This document shows, piece by piece, positions 53,727 to 62,273 of a DNA stretch of 64,000 nucleotides (positions are counted from its first letter, which is position 1; every line of letters starts with the position of its first letter). The notes beneath the pieces were generated by a model. That model saw only the letters and a program-made list of their open reading frames with translations, made no database searches and had not been told where the DNA came from. The stretch covers positions 21,892-85,891 of the forward strand of contig CAYQXV010000008.1 of assembly GCA_964421675.1 (NCBI GenBank), written 5' to 3'. This stretch comes from CALLPQ01 sp964421675. Lineage in GTDB: Bacteria; Pseudomonadota; Alphaproteobacteria; Caulobacterales; Parvularculaceae. The position numbers and the translations under genes are program-made.

Positions 53727-54095
53727 ATGACCAAAGATGAGTTCAACACCTATTGCGGAAATCTTGCCCATACCACCCATGTGGTGCAATGGGGCGGGGC
53801 TGATGTATGGAAAATTGGCGGTAAATTGTTTGCCATAGCAGGCTGGTCTGACGGTAACGATGAGGCGCCTGGCGTTACCTTTAAAGTTTCTGATATTGTT
53901 TGGGAAATGTATAAGGAAGCCGACGGCGTGCGTCCTGCCCCTTATCTTGCATCGCGCGGGATGAAATGGCTGCAGCGAACCGGGCACGACACCATAAACG
54001 ATGACGAACTAAAAAGCCTTATTGAGGCATCATACCAACTCGTTGCAAGCGGGCTGACCAAAAAGCTTCAGCGTGAATTGGGGTTTTTGCAATGA
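53727..54095 (+). CDS. MmcQ/YjbR-family protein
   Basis: This is a 122-residue protein of the MmcQ/YjbR family (CyaY-like fold, possibly DNA-binding). Family marks are WKIGGKLFAIAGW, VTFKVSDIVWEMYKE, VRPAPYLASRGMKWLQ and the C-terminal SYQLVASGLTKKLQREL. Its cellular role is not established. The start at 53727 is read directly after the TPP riboswitch; a longer in-frame reading from 53670 would start inside the aptamer and is rejected. It overlaps the next gene by four bases (ATGA), and thiC follows. Confidence 0.88.
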   Translation: MTKDEFNTYCGNLAHTTHVVQWGGADVWKIGGKLFAIAGWSDGNDEAPGVTFKVSDIVWEMYKEADGVRPAPYLASRGMKWLQRTGHDTINDDELKSLIEASYQLVASGLTKKLQRELGFLQ

Positions 54096-54457
54096 AAGCC
54101 TTTCGCTATTTTTCAATTGCTCTGGGCTTGATCAATATGATCGGAGAGTTTTACCGCTCTGCGGGCGACGGCAGGCATATTATGTTTGTGCTCGATGATA
54201 CATTTTTAGGCTTAGCGCTGATTTTTTCTGCGCTCTTTTTTACAAAAGACACGCCGCCTCGGCGCGCATTCTTTGCCGCCTCGTGGGGTGCGGCTGCTGG
54301 CGGGGTGTATGGAAGTTTTTTCTCAAAACTCCTCGCTGAGGAGCCGATAAACGCAGGCAATCTTAACCCGACTTTTCTCACTACTTTTCTGGGTATCTTC
54401 TTCGCCATTACTATTCTTGGCGTGATACTCGCAATTCGTCTTCCCTATAAGGATTAA
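54092..54457 (+). CDS. Unknown four-helix membrane protein in the TPP-riboswitch operon
   Basis: This is a 121-residue protein with about four predicted membrane helices (about 4-20, 34-51, 58-77 and 93-115). Short loops contain TKDTPPRR and AEEPINAGNLNP. I recognise no family. It is translationally coupled to the YjbR-like gene and lies four bases before thiC, so its expression should follow thiamine diphosphate. A role in uptake or membrane handling of thiamine or its precursors is a guess from context only; the protein is much shorter than known thiamine transporters. Confidence 0.8.
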   Translation: MKAFRYFSIALGLINMIGEFYRSAGDGRHIMFVLDDTFLGLALIFSALFFTKDTPPRRAFFAASWGAAAGGVYGSFFSKLLAEEPINAGNLNPTFLTTFLGIFFAITILGVILAIRLPYKD

Positions 54458-54461
54458 CTTC

Positions 54462-56357
54462 ATGAATAAGCACACACCGCAATCAGAATTTTCTACGCCT
54501 GATGTAACAACAGGCCCCTTACCCGCGAGCCGAAAGGTCTATGTTCAATCAGACCGTTTTGATGATGTTGCGGTACCGGTTCGAATGATCGATTTGCATC
54601 CGTCGGCTGAAGAACCGCCTGTGCCGGTTTATGATACAACGGGTCCCTACACCGACCCGGCTGTTGAAATTGATGTTGAAAAAGGTCTGGCGCGAAATCG
54701 CACGGCGTGGATAGAAGAGCGCGGCGGCGTTGAAACTTATGCACCGCGCGAAGTCAAACCGGAAGATAATGGCGGGGCGAGCGGTAAGCATCTTGCGCGC
54801 CAATTTCCCATACAGCACCAGCCATTGCGCGGGAAAAAAGGGCACGCAATCACACAGCTAGAGCATGCGCGTGCCGGAACGATTACCAAAGAGATGGAAT
54901 ATATTGCCATCCGCGAAAATCTTGGCCGCAAACAACAAATTGAAGATGCGCAGGCGCGCATAGAAGCAGGCGAAAGCTTCGGCGCTGATATTCCTTCTTT
55001 TATCACAGCTGAATTTGTTCGCGATGAAGTGGCCAAAGGGCGCGCTGTCATTCCTTCCAATATCAACCATGCCGAGTTGGAGCCACAAATTATTGGCCGA
55101 AATTTTTTGGTAAAAATAAATGCCAATATTGGGAACTCCGCTATTACTTCGTCTGTTGAAGAAGAAGTTGATAAAATGGTTTGGGCGACCCGGTGGGGCG
55201 CTGACAATGTGATGGACCTGTCCACGGGTCGCAACATTCACAACACCCGCGAATGGATTATTCGCAATAGCCCGGTGCCGATTGGAACCGTGCCAATTTA
55301 TCAGGCGCTTGAGAAAGTCAACGGCGTTGCTGAAGATCTCACATGGGAGGTGTACCGCGACACATTGATTGAGCAATGCGAGCAGGGCGTTGATTATTTT
55401 ACCATCCATGCGGGCGTGCGCTTGCCTTATATTCATTTGACCGCAGATCGTGTCACTGGGATTGTCTCGCGCGGCGGATCGATCATGGCGAAATGGTGCC
55501 TTGCCCATCACCGGGAAAGCTTTCTGTATACGCATTTTGAAGAAATTTGCGAAATCATGCGCGCCTATGATGTTACCTTCTCTTTGGGTGATGGATTGCG
55601 TCCGGGATCTATTGCCGACGCTAATGACCGTGCACAATTCGCTGAGTTGGAAACGCTTGGCGAGTTAACAAAAATTGCATGGGAGCATGGCTGTCAGGTG
55701 ATGATTGAAGGGCCGGGTCATGTGCCAATGCATAAGATTAAAATAAATATGGACAAGCAGCTGCGCGAATGTGGTGAAGCCCCGTTCTATACGCTTGGCC
55801 CATTAACGACAGATATTGCCCCTGGCTATGACCATATTACCAGCGGCATTGGCGCGGCCATGATTGGATGGTTTGGAACGGCGATGCTGTGTTATGTAAC
55901 GCCTAAGGAGCATTTGGGCCTGCCGAACCGCGATGATGTAAAGGTTGGCGTAATCACCTATAAGCTTGCGGCCCATGCGGCCGATCTTGCTAAAGGGCAC
56001 CCCGCAGCACAGGTGCGCGATGATGCAGTAAGCCGCGCTCGGTTTGATTTCCGCTGGGAGGACCAGTTTAACCTCGCCTTAGACCCGGAAACTGCTCGTG
56101 ATTATCACGACCAGACCTTGCCGAAGGAAGCCCATAAAGTCGCTCATTTTTGTTCAATGTGCGGGCCAAAATTCTGTTCAATGAAAATTACGCAGGACGT
56201 GCGCGATTATGCGGATGGCCTGAGTGATAATGAGAAAAAAGATCTCGCGAGCCTTTCTGAAAAAGGAATGGCAGAAATGAGCGAGAAATATAAACAGATG
56301 GGTTCGGAAATTTATCTGGAAGCCGATGCCGTTAAAAAGGCAAATGAGCAATTGTAA
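54462..56357 (+). CDS. thiC: Phosphomethylpyrimidine synthase ThiC
   Basis: ThiC is the radical-SAM enzyme that converts aminoimidazole ribotide into HMP-phosphate for thiamine. The 631-residue protein has the N-terminal ThiC domain (with PSSRKVYV-like SRKVYVQSDRFDDVAVP), the central barrel with VMDLSTGRNIHNTREWIIRNSPVPIGTVPIY-type segments (NSPVPIGTVPIYQAL) and EGPGHVPMHKI. The C-terminal cluster motif CSMCGPKFCSM gives the Cys ligands of the [4Fe-4S] cluster. It is the third gene after the TPP riboswitch. Confidence 0.98.
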   Translation: MNKHTPQSEFSTPDVTTGPLPASRKVYVQSDRFDDVAVPVRMIDLHPSAEEPPVPVYDTTGPYTDPAVEIDVEKGLARNRTAWIEERGGVETYAPREVKPEDNGGASGKHLARQFPIQHQPLRGKKGHAITQLEHARAGTITKEMEYIAIRENLGRKQQIEDAQARIEAGESFGADIPSFITAEFVRDEVAKGRAVIPSNINHAELEPQIIGRNFLVKINANIGNSAITSSVEEEVDKMVWATRWGADNVMDLSTGRNIHNTREWIIRNSPVPIGTVPIYQALEKVNGVAEDLTWEVYRDTLIEQCEQGVDYFTIHAGVRLPYIHLTADRVTGIVSRGGSIMAKWCLAHHRESFLYTHFEEICEIMRAYDVTFSLGDGLRPGSIADANDRAQFAELETLGELTKIAWEHGCQVMIEGPGHVPMHKIKINMDKQLRECGEAPFYTLGPLTTDIAPGYDHITSGIGAAMIGWFGTAMLCYVTPKEHLGLPNRDDVKVGVITYKLAAHAADLAKGHPAAQVRDDAVSRARFDFRWEDQFNLALDPETARDYHDQTLPKEAHKVAHFCSMCGPKFCSMKITQDVRDYADGLSDNEKKDLASLSEKGMAEMSEKYKQMGSEIYLEADAVKKANEQL

Positions 56358-56379
56358 ATTTCAAGCTCTATCGCAATTT

Positions 56380-56436
56380 GGCAAAAGCGTCCTCGCCTCG
56401 CTATTAGCATAGTTTGATTCTATGACGCTTTTTGCC
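56380..56436. terminator. Bidirectional terminator candidate between thiC and methyltransferase
   Basis: GGCAAAAGCGTC at 56380-56391 is complementary to GACGCTTTTTGCC at 56424-56436 (one bulge), and an inner stem CATAG/CTATG at 56408-56424 can shorten the loop. T-rich or A-rich ends on both sides suit termination of both converging genes. The right arm lies inside the last codons of the minus-strand methyltransferase. Confidence 0.5.
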
Positions 56437-57043
56437 TGCTCATGCCCCAATAATTAAAGGCTGCAAATCTGGGGCCGGGAATATATCCCGTTTCCAGATT
56501 TTCAATGCCAATGCCTGCCCTTTCAAAGAGCGCGGGAATGTCTTTGCCGGTTTGGCAGCCTCCCGCCAGTTTCCCCCAAATTGGATCAATTCTTTTTTGA
56601 AAGCGCTCAACCTTTGCGTCCGGGGCTTTGCCATGTTCGCAAAACCAGATCCGTCCGCCCGGTTTGAGTACACGGTGCATTTCGCTCAATGCCTTAACCG
56701 CATCGGGGATCGTGCATAGTGAATATGTCACCAATACATTGTCGACATCGCCCGCTTCGAGGGGAATGTTTTGACCATCAAGGCCGATGCGCTCCACCGG
56801 GATTGAAGTGGCGGTGCGGCGTTTTTCACTGCGCTTCCATAAATGGTCATCAGGATCAACGCCGATGATTTTTGTCGTTTGTGCCCTGTTATAAAAGGGT
56901 AGGTTGTGGCCAGACCCGATGCCTATTTCCAAAACATTCCCGGTAAGGTTAGGAACGATTTTTTCTCGTTGTTTGCGGAAGGGTTTGCCGCCGCACGCAA
57001 GGTCAAGCAGAGGGGGCAGGCAATAGCGATCATAAAATCCCAT
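56420..57043 (-). CDS. Class I SAM-dependent methyltransferase
   Basis: This is a 207-residue methyltransferase. Motif I is VLEIGIGSGHNLPFY, the acidic end of strand 2 is IIGVDPDDHLW, and motif IV-like VLVTYSLCTIPDAVKAL is followed by EMHRVLKPGGRIWFCEHG. This resembles the UbiE/phospholipid N-methyltransferase group. The substrate is unknown. No membrane helix is seen. It converges with thiC and is divergent to the ABM-domain gene. Confidence 0.85.
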   Translation of the reverse strand: MGFYDRYCLPPLLDLACGGKPFRKQREKIVPNLTGNVLEIGIGSGHNLPFYNRAQTTKIIGVDPDDHLWKRSEKRRTATSIPVERIGLDGQNIPLEAGDVDNVLVTYSLCTIPDAVKALSEMHRVLKPGGRIWFCEHGKAPDAKVERFQKRIDPIWGKLAGGCQTGKDIPALFERAGIGIENLETGYIPGPRFAAFNYWGMSRQKAS

Positions 57044-57133
57044 GGTCTCATTCCTGATGTGCGCGCTATGGTTTATTGTTACGTGGCCGCTTATGGTACC
57101 CCGGTTAAATAAATTTCGCTAGCGAGGGCTGTT

Positions 57134-57454
57134 ATGACGGTAAGACGAGTATGGCGCGGTTGGACGAGCGCGAAGAATGCGGATGCGTACCAGCATGTCC
57201 TGCTTTCGCAAGTGATCCCGATGATTAAGGCCAAGCAGATGCCGGAATTTCGGTCTATTGAGGTGCTGCGAGAGGACCGAGGCGAAGAGGTCGAGTTTTC
57301 GACGATCATGACCTTCGACACGCTTGAGGGTGTAAAAGCCTTTATGGGTGAGGATTATGCACAATGTCATGTGCCTCAAATTGCACGCGATGTCCTCACA
57401 CGTTGGGATGATGAGGCCCGCCATTATCAGCAGATTGATCTGATCAAACCGTAA
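57134..57454 (+). CDS. ABM-domain (antibiotic biosynthesis monooxygenase-like) protein
   Basis: This is a 106-residue protein with a dimeric ferredoxin-like (ABM) fold: VRRVWRGWTSAKNADAYQHVL, EFRSIEVLRED, and VEFSTIMTFDTLEGVKAFMGEDY, followed by HVPQIARDVLTRWDD. Such proteins are quinol monooxygenases, heme-degrading enzymes or unknowns; none is assigned here. GAGGG precedes the ATG. It lies 59 bases before the reductase-like gene and may be in one operon with it. Confidence 0.75.
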   Translation: MTVRRVWRGWTSAKNADAYQHVLLSQVIPMIKAKQMPEFRSIEVLREDRGEEVEFSTIMTFDTLEGVKAFMGEDYAQCHVPQIARDVLTRWDDEARHYQQIDLIKP

Positions 57455-57513
57455 CATAGCGCTATGTGTGTTAGCGCCTCGCATCTTTTCAGAGCTTATG
57501 ATAAAGCGTGCCC

Positions 57514-58731
57514 ATGAGCACAGAAAAACAATTTGATATCATTATATGGGGGGCTTCCGGGTTTACTGGTCGCCTCGTTGCCGAATATTTAAACCATCAA
57601 TATGGCATTGACGGTTCACTGCGTTGGGCCATGGCAGGGCGCAGTGAAGCAAAGCTGCGAGAGGTTGCCAACGAGATTGGCGCCGTTGGCGTGCCCATCG
57701 TAACGGGAAATGCGACCGATCCGGCATCATTGGATGCGCTCGTGCGTCAAACCCGCGTCATTTGCACCACGGTTGGGCCCTATCAGAAATATGGGTCAGC
57801 GCTGGTTGCGGCTTGTTGTGAGGCGGGTACAGATTATGTTGATTTATCCGGCGAGCCCGCCTGGATGCGCGAGATGATTGATCAATATGGGGAGCGCGCA
57901 AAGAGAACGGGCGCGCGGATCGTGCATAGTTGCGGGTTTGACTCAATACCCTTTGATATGGCGGTATTTTATGCGCAACAATATGCGCGTGAGAAATTTG
58001 GCGGTCCCTTTAGGGAAATTAAAGGGCGCGTAAAGGCCGTAAAAGGAAAAGCATCTGGAGGCACTGTCGCCAGCATGGTGGCAACGATTGAGGCCGGCGG
58101 CGATGATCCCGTGGTCGGACAGGTCATGACAAACCCGTATGGGCTTGCCCCCGATGATCGCGCAACGCGCCCGCGCCAGCCGAACGGAAACACAACGTTC
58201 TACGATGAAGATTCAAAAAGCTGGGTCGCGCCATTTATCATGGCGGTTATCAATACAAAAAATGTTCACCGCTCAAATACGCTTATGCAATATCCTTATG
58301 GGGAGGATTTCCTGTATAGCGAAATGATGATGGTAAAGAGCAGTATCGCAGCAAAGCTTGGCGCCGCTGGAATGGGATTGTTTGCGGGCGCGTTAAGCGT
58401 CCGTCCTTTGCGAAGCCTATTGAAGAAATTCGTCCTGCCAGCGCCTGGTGAAGGCCCGAACGCGCAAGAGCGCGAAGAGGGATTTTATGTGTTGAATTTT
58501 TACGGGAAAACGGACGACGGGCAAACCGCATTCATTAAGGTGAGCGGCGATAGAGATCCCGGCTATGGCTCTACATCAAAAATGATTGGTGAAGCGGCGG
58601 TCTGTCTTGCCCTCGACATTGAAAAATCTCAGACGGCCGGGGGCTTTTGGACACCGGCCTCGGCTATGGGTGCCCCGTTAATTGCGCGGTTGACTGAAAA
58701 TGCCGGTCTTACATTTTCCGTAGAGGGTTAA
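57514..58731 (+). CDS. Saccharopine-dehydrogenase-like / trans-acting enoyl reductase family protein
   Basis: This is a 405-residue oxidoreductase with an N-terminal NAD(P)-binding domain: IIWGASGFTGRLVAEYL is the dinucleotide fingerprint. Next come WAMAGRSEAKLREVA and TVGPYQKYGSALVAACCEAGTDYVDLSGEP, and later IVHSCGFDSIPFDMAV. The pattern matches the saccharopine dehydrogenase NADP-binding family that includes mycobacterial trans-acting enoyl reductases. The substrate is unknown. ATG 57514 is preferred over an in-frame GTG at 57508. It converges with the SMP-30 gene. Confidence 0.85.
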   Translation: MSTEKQFDIIIWGASGFTGRLVAEYLNHQYGIDGSLRWAMAGRSEAKLREVANEIGAVGVPIVTGNATDPASLDALVRQTRVICTTVGPYQKYGSALVAACCEAGTDYVDLSGEPAWMREMIDQYGERAKRTGARIVHSCGFDSIPFDMAVFYAQQYAREKFGGPFREIKGRVKAVKGKASGGTVASMVATIEAGGDDPVVGQVMTNPYGLAPDDRATRPRQPNGNTTFYDEDSKSWVAPFIMAVINTKNVHRSNTLMQYPYGEDFLYSEMMMVKSSIAAKLGAAGMGLFAGALSVRPLRSLLKKFVLPAPGEGPNAQEREEGFYVLNFYGKTDDGQTAFIKVSGDRDPGYGSTSKMIGEAAVCLALDIEKSQTAGGFWTPASAMGAPLIARLTENAGLTFSVEG

Positions 58732-58735
58732 CGCG

Positions 58736-59653
58736 CTACTCTTTGTCAAACCAGGCAATTTCGCCGCGCTCAATACTACCAAGATAAACCTTGCCGTGAT
58801 GTTCACGCACCCCGGTGACATGACTGAATATTGAAACGTCGCCTTCATAAGTGTGCAAATGTGTGCCGCTGCTATCAAAAGTCGCGACGCGGCAGCAGGG
58901 GGCTTCATTAGGTTGTAAGCTATCGGGCAGCGAGGCAAGAAGCTTTCGGATAAACAGCGGTGCATTGTGCAGTCTATCCAGATTTTCATTAGGCCGTGAT
59001 GGCAGGGCAAGCCAAATCAACCCGTCTGTTCCAATTGAAAGATTGTCAGGTAGTCCCGGTACGGCTGAAAATATTCTTGGCTCGCCTCCGTTTAACGGAA
59101 CGGCATGGATGCGCGCCTTTGCGGTTTCCGCGACCAGTACGGCGCTTTCGTCGGGCAATACAACGACCCCATTGGCAAAGGTGATGCCGTCCAATATTAT
59201 CTCACTTTTCCCCTCGGGCGACACGCGTATTAAGCGCCCGCATTTGGTGTCTTCTATGATATCGCGGCGAAATTGCATGAGCGGGTAGCGGGTGGTGCTA
59301 TCGCTCACAAAGATGGTGCCGTCTGGCAAAATGGCTGCGTTATTGGCAACATTTAGCGGGGTGTCATGCAGCTCAAGGTCTTCGCTCGCGCCGGTCTTGA
59401 TGTCAATTTTTTGCAGGCCAAGACTGGCATTACAAACCAGCATGCGTCCGTCCGGGAGCCACTCCAACCCAAGAGGCATGCCGCCCGGTTCGGCAATTAT
59501 GTCAACGTCTTCTGTTTTTGTGTTGATACGGAGAATTTTGCCATCATTGCGCAACCCGGTATAGACCATACCGTCGGCATCAAGCAGCGTGTCTTCGGGG
59601 GCAAACCCTGGAACGTCGAGCGCGGTAAGATTTCGCATTGTCTTCTTGATCAT
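58736..59653 (-). CDS. SMP-30/gluconolactonase-like beta-propeller
   Basis: This is a 305-residue protein of the SMP-30/gluconolactonase/LRE-like family, a six-bladed propeller that usually binds a divalent metal and hydrolyses lactones or strictosidine-like substrates. Segments seen are PEDTLLDADGMVYTGL, GMPLGLEWLPDGRMLVCNA, NNAAILPDGTIFVSDS, FANGVVVLPDESAVLVAET and GLPDNLSIGTDGLIWLAL. No signal peptide is evident. Two downstream minus-strand start options are close together; ATG 59653 has AAGGA upstream. The substrate cannot be deduced. Confidence 0.87.
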   Translation of the reverse strand: MIKKTMRNLTALDVPGFAPEDTLLDADGMVYTGLRNDGKILRINTKTEDVDIIAEPGGMPLGLEWLPDGRMLVCNASLGLQKIDIKTGASEDLELHDTPLNVANNAAILPDGTIFVSDSTTRYPLMQFRRDIIEDTKCGRLIRVSPEGKSEIILDGITFANGVVVLPDESAVLVAETAKARIHAVPLNGGEPRIFSAVPGLPDNLSIGTDGLIWLALPSRPNENLDRLHNAPLFIRKLLASLPDSLQPNEAPCCRVATFDSSGTHLHTYEGDVSIFSHVTGVREHHGKVYLGSIERGEIAWFDKE

Positions 59654-59692
59654 CTTACATTCCTTCGTTATGCCAGTGAGGTGTCTTTATCA

Positions 59693-59751
59693 TACACTAT
59701 TGCGCCGCCGTTCTGCACACGGAAACATGGTTTGTGCATATCGTTAGTGTA
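59693..59751. repeat. Two inverted repeats between divergent SMP-30 and MAPEG genes
   Basis: TACACTA at 59693-59699 pairs with TAGTGTA at 59745-59751. Between them TGCACA at 59714-59719 pairs with TGTGCA at 59733-59738. The pairs have nearly the same centre. They sit in the 133-base divergent region, so they may be operator half-sites. Confidence 0.35.
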
Positions 59752-59786
59752 AGGTATTTTGGATAGGAATTAAAAGGGATAGACGA

Positions 59787-60200
59787 ATGTCATATGCACT
59801 CTTTTCGGTAGGTCTGCTCGGTTTATTGGTTTTTCTGCTTGGGTTCAATGTTTCGCGAGCGCGTCGTTCGGTGTTGCTGACGCAAGATCAAGCTGAAGCT
59901 GATCCAAAAAGCCAGTTGCGCAAAGCAATGCGCGCGCAAGGCAATTGCATCGAATATGTGCCTATGCTGGCGCTGTTGATACTTGCCTTGGGCCAATTAA
60001 ATCCTGTGCCATCAGTGTTTCTGGCATCCTTGATGATCGCGGCCGTTGTTTCGCGATATTTGCATGCGGCGGGTATTATTTTTGGGGGAAGTATTTACTC
60101 CCCGACGGCGCTTAAATTTTGCGGCGCATTAGGTACTTATCTAACGGGTATTGCACTTTCCGTGATGACGATTATTGAATCAGCGAGATTGCTGGGCTGA
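59787..60200 (+). CDS. MAPEG-family membrane protein
   Basis: This is a 137-residue protein with four predicted helices. The family pattern RKAMRAQGNCIEYVPMLALLILAL contains the RxxxNxxE-like glutathione-binding segment (RAQGNCIEYVP). The C-terminal half has SRYLHAAGIIFGG. MAPEG proteins act on glutathione or eicosanoid-like substrates in membranes; bacterial members are mostly uncharacterised. It is divergent to the SMP-30 gene and converges with ggt. Confidence 0.9.
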   Translation: MSYALFSVGLLGLLVFLLGFNVSRARRSVLLTQDQAEADPKSQLRKAMRAQGNCIEYVPMLALLILALGQLNPVPSVFLASLMIAAVVSRYLHAAGIIFGGSIYSPTALKFCGALGTYLTGIALSVMTIIESARLLG

Positions 60201-60283
60201 CCTGTCGTAAAGTAAGTTCACTTGCGATCGCGATTTAGCAACATCAACATTCAGTGCTGTGCGAATTAGCGCAATGCATGTCT

Positions 60284-60318
60284 TTGATTGCGATGTGTTT
60301 TAACAATATCGCAATCAA
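60284..60318. repeat. Perfect inverted repeat between convergent MAPEG and ggt genes
   Basis: TTGATTGCGAT at 60284-60294 and ATCGCAATCAA at 60308-60318 form an 11-pair stem with a 13-base loop. It lies between converging genes, without a clear T-run. It may act as a bidirectional RNA end or be a protein-binding dyad. Confidence 0.5.
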
Positions 60319-60330
60319 GACCGCAAAACC

Positions 60331-62181
60331 TTAATCGACAAAACCAGTTTCCCAGCTTCCTTCACGCCTTCTGTCAGCGCCGCCATCATAGGTGCCGTCC
60401 GGGTTGATGCGGAACCCGTAAAGGCCGCTGGTCAAGCGGCGTTCACGAATTTCATGGCCAAGTGCGCTTAATGCTGTCGTAATTTGCGGGTCAAACCCAT
60501 CTTGCTCCAAAAATGCACCCCCGCGTGGGATAACCGCATGGGGCAAATCAATCGCATCCTGCATCGTCATATCCCAGTCAATCAGCCCAAGGAGGGTTTT
60601 GACAACAAACCCAATGATTGCAGGTCCGCCTGGGGACCCAACGGCTGCCCAGACATTTCCGTCAGGGTCAAAAACAATAACCGGTGACATGGAAGAGCGC
60701 GGGCGTTTACCCGGTGCAACGGCATTTGCAACGGGGCGGCCATCGCGCACAGGGCTGAATGAAAAATCAGTAAGCTGATTGTTTAAAATCATGCCGCCTG
60801 CCATCTGGTTGCTACCAAATACAGATTCAACAGTGGTCGTCATTGATATGACCCGTCCGTCACCATCGACAATGGTAAAATGGCTGGTTGATGGCGGTTG
60901 GGGCGAGTCACCGGGAGCATAGCCATTCCATTTTCCGGCATTGCTTTCCACATCATATGCAGATGGATCGCCTTCTGTAACTTCTGACGCAGCGCTTTGA
61001 GGGTTAATCAAGGCAGAGCGCGCGTCAATATAGTCAGGGTTCAACAGGCCAGCAATTAAGGCTTCTTGCGAAAGCCCGCCCGCAGCAGCGGTTTGATCTT
61101 GATCTGCCAGATAGGCTGCGCGGTCTGCATAGGCAAGGCGGCTTGATTCCAGCAATAGATGAAGGCTTTCAACGGTGCCCGCTTGCGCAGCGGTAATATC
61201 AAACCGCTCTAGCATCATTAAAATCTGCAATGTCGTCACGCCGCCAGAGCTGGGCGGGGGCATAGAACAAATTTCATAGCGACGATATTCACCGCACACA
61301 GGGTCGCGTTTGAGCGCGCGATAATTTGCCATATCCTCTAATGTCATGCCGCCCGGATTTTTTGCGGTGTTCACAGCGCTCACAATCGCTTCGGCAATCT
61401 CGCCCGTATAAAACGCATCAGCGCCGTCATTGGCAATTGTCTGCATGGTTTGCGCATAGGCTGGATTTTTCAGCAGATATCCAACAGGTAGAGGATTGCC
61501 CTCTTCATCATAAAAATATGCGGCTGCGGCGGGCGACTGGCGCAAAATTTCAAACCGCTCCAGCAATCCGTTTAATCGCGGCGATACTTCAAAGCCATTG
61601 TTCGCCAACCGAATGGCCGGTTGCCATGTCTCATGCCATGGCAGGTTACCATATTCATCATGGGCAAGGCCCAACATGCGCACCGCACCCGGTACGCCAA
61701 TTGACAGCCCGCCAATGACTGCTTCACGAAAGCCCATTGGTGTGCCGTCTTCTTTTAAAAACCGATCAGGGGTGGCGCTGGCCGGAGCCATCTCACGGCC
61801 ATCGAACGTCTCAAAACGCCCAGTGTTCGGGTCGAAATGTAACATGAAGGCACCGCCGCCAAGGCCCGATGATTGTGGTTCGACCAATCCCAAAACCGCC
61901 TGTGTCGCGATGGCGGCATCGACGGCACTGCCGCCCTTTTTTAAAATTTCTGCACCCGCAGCAACCGCATGGGGGTTCGCGGCGGCAATGAAATATTGCT
62001 TGGGCTTTTCGGAAGCAGCCTTTGCCGCCTGATTTTGAGCATTTTCGTCTGTAGCGTGCGGCGCGGCGCCTGTATTTGACTTTGTTGACCCCGCCTGACC
62101 GCAGGCTGAAACTGCGGCAAAGCAGCAGATCAGGCCTAGTTTTGCGAGCTTTTGGCGTAAACCGTATTGTGTCGAAGTCAT
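60331..62181 (-). CDS. ggt: Gamma-glutamyltransferase, predicted lipoprotein
   Basis: This is a 616-residue Ntn-hydrolase that cleaves glutathione and transfers gamma-glutamyl groups, made as a precursor that cuts itself into two chains. Segments are AVDAAIATQAVLGLVEPQSSG-type (QAVLGLVEPQSSGLGGGAFM), MPPPSSGG, and the cleavage site with the catalytic Thr in PPSTSHFTIVD. The glycine-rich GSPGGPAI and MILNNQLTDFS also match. The N-terminus has the lipobox-like FAAVSACGQAG, so it may be lipid-anchored instead of free in the periplasm. It is divergent to the P1 peptidase. Confidence 0.94.
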   Translation of the reverse strand: MTSTQYGLRQKLAKLGLICCFAAVSACGQAGSTKSNTGAAPHATDENAQNQAAKAASEKPKQYFIAAANPHAVAAGAEILKKGGSAVDAAIATQAVLGLVEPQSSGLGGGAFMLHFDPNTGRFETFDGREMAPASATPDRFLKEDGTPMGFREAVIGGLSIGVPGAVRMLGLAHDEYGNLPWHETWQPAIRLANNGFEVSPRLNGLLERFEILRQSPAAAAYFYDEEGNPLPVGYLLKNPAYAQTMQTIANDGADAFYTGEIAEAIVSAVNTAKNPGGMTLEDMANYRALKRDPVCGEYRRYEICSMPPPSSGGVTTLQILMMLERFDITAAQAGTVESLHLLLESSRLAYADRAAYLADQDQTAAAGGLSQEALIAGLLNPDYIDARSALINPQSAASEVTEGDPSAYDVESNAGKWNGYAPGDSPQPPSTSHFTIVDGDGRVISMTTTVESVFGSNQMAGGMILNNQLTDFSFSPVRDGRPVANAVAPGKRPRSSMSPVIVFDPDGNVWAAVGSPGGPAIIGFVVKTLLGLIDWDMTMQDAIDLPHAVIPRGGAFLEQDGFDPQITTALSALGHEIRERRLTSGLYGFRINPDGTYDGGADRRREGSWETGFVD

Positions 62182-62273
62182 AATAAACCCTACATGCTGA
62201 AAGTCCGGCGGGAGCGAAATCGGATAGCGCCTCTAACCTTGCGCGATTTTAGAGTTCAGTACATACATTTTAC

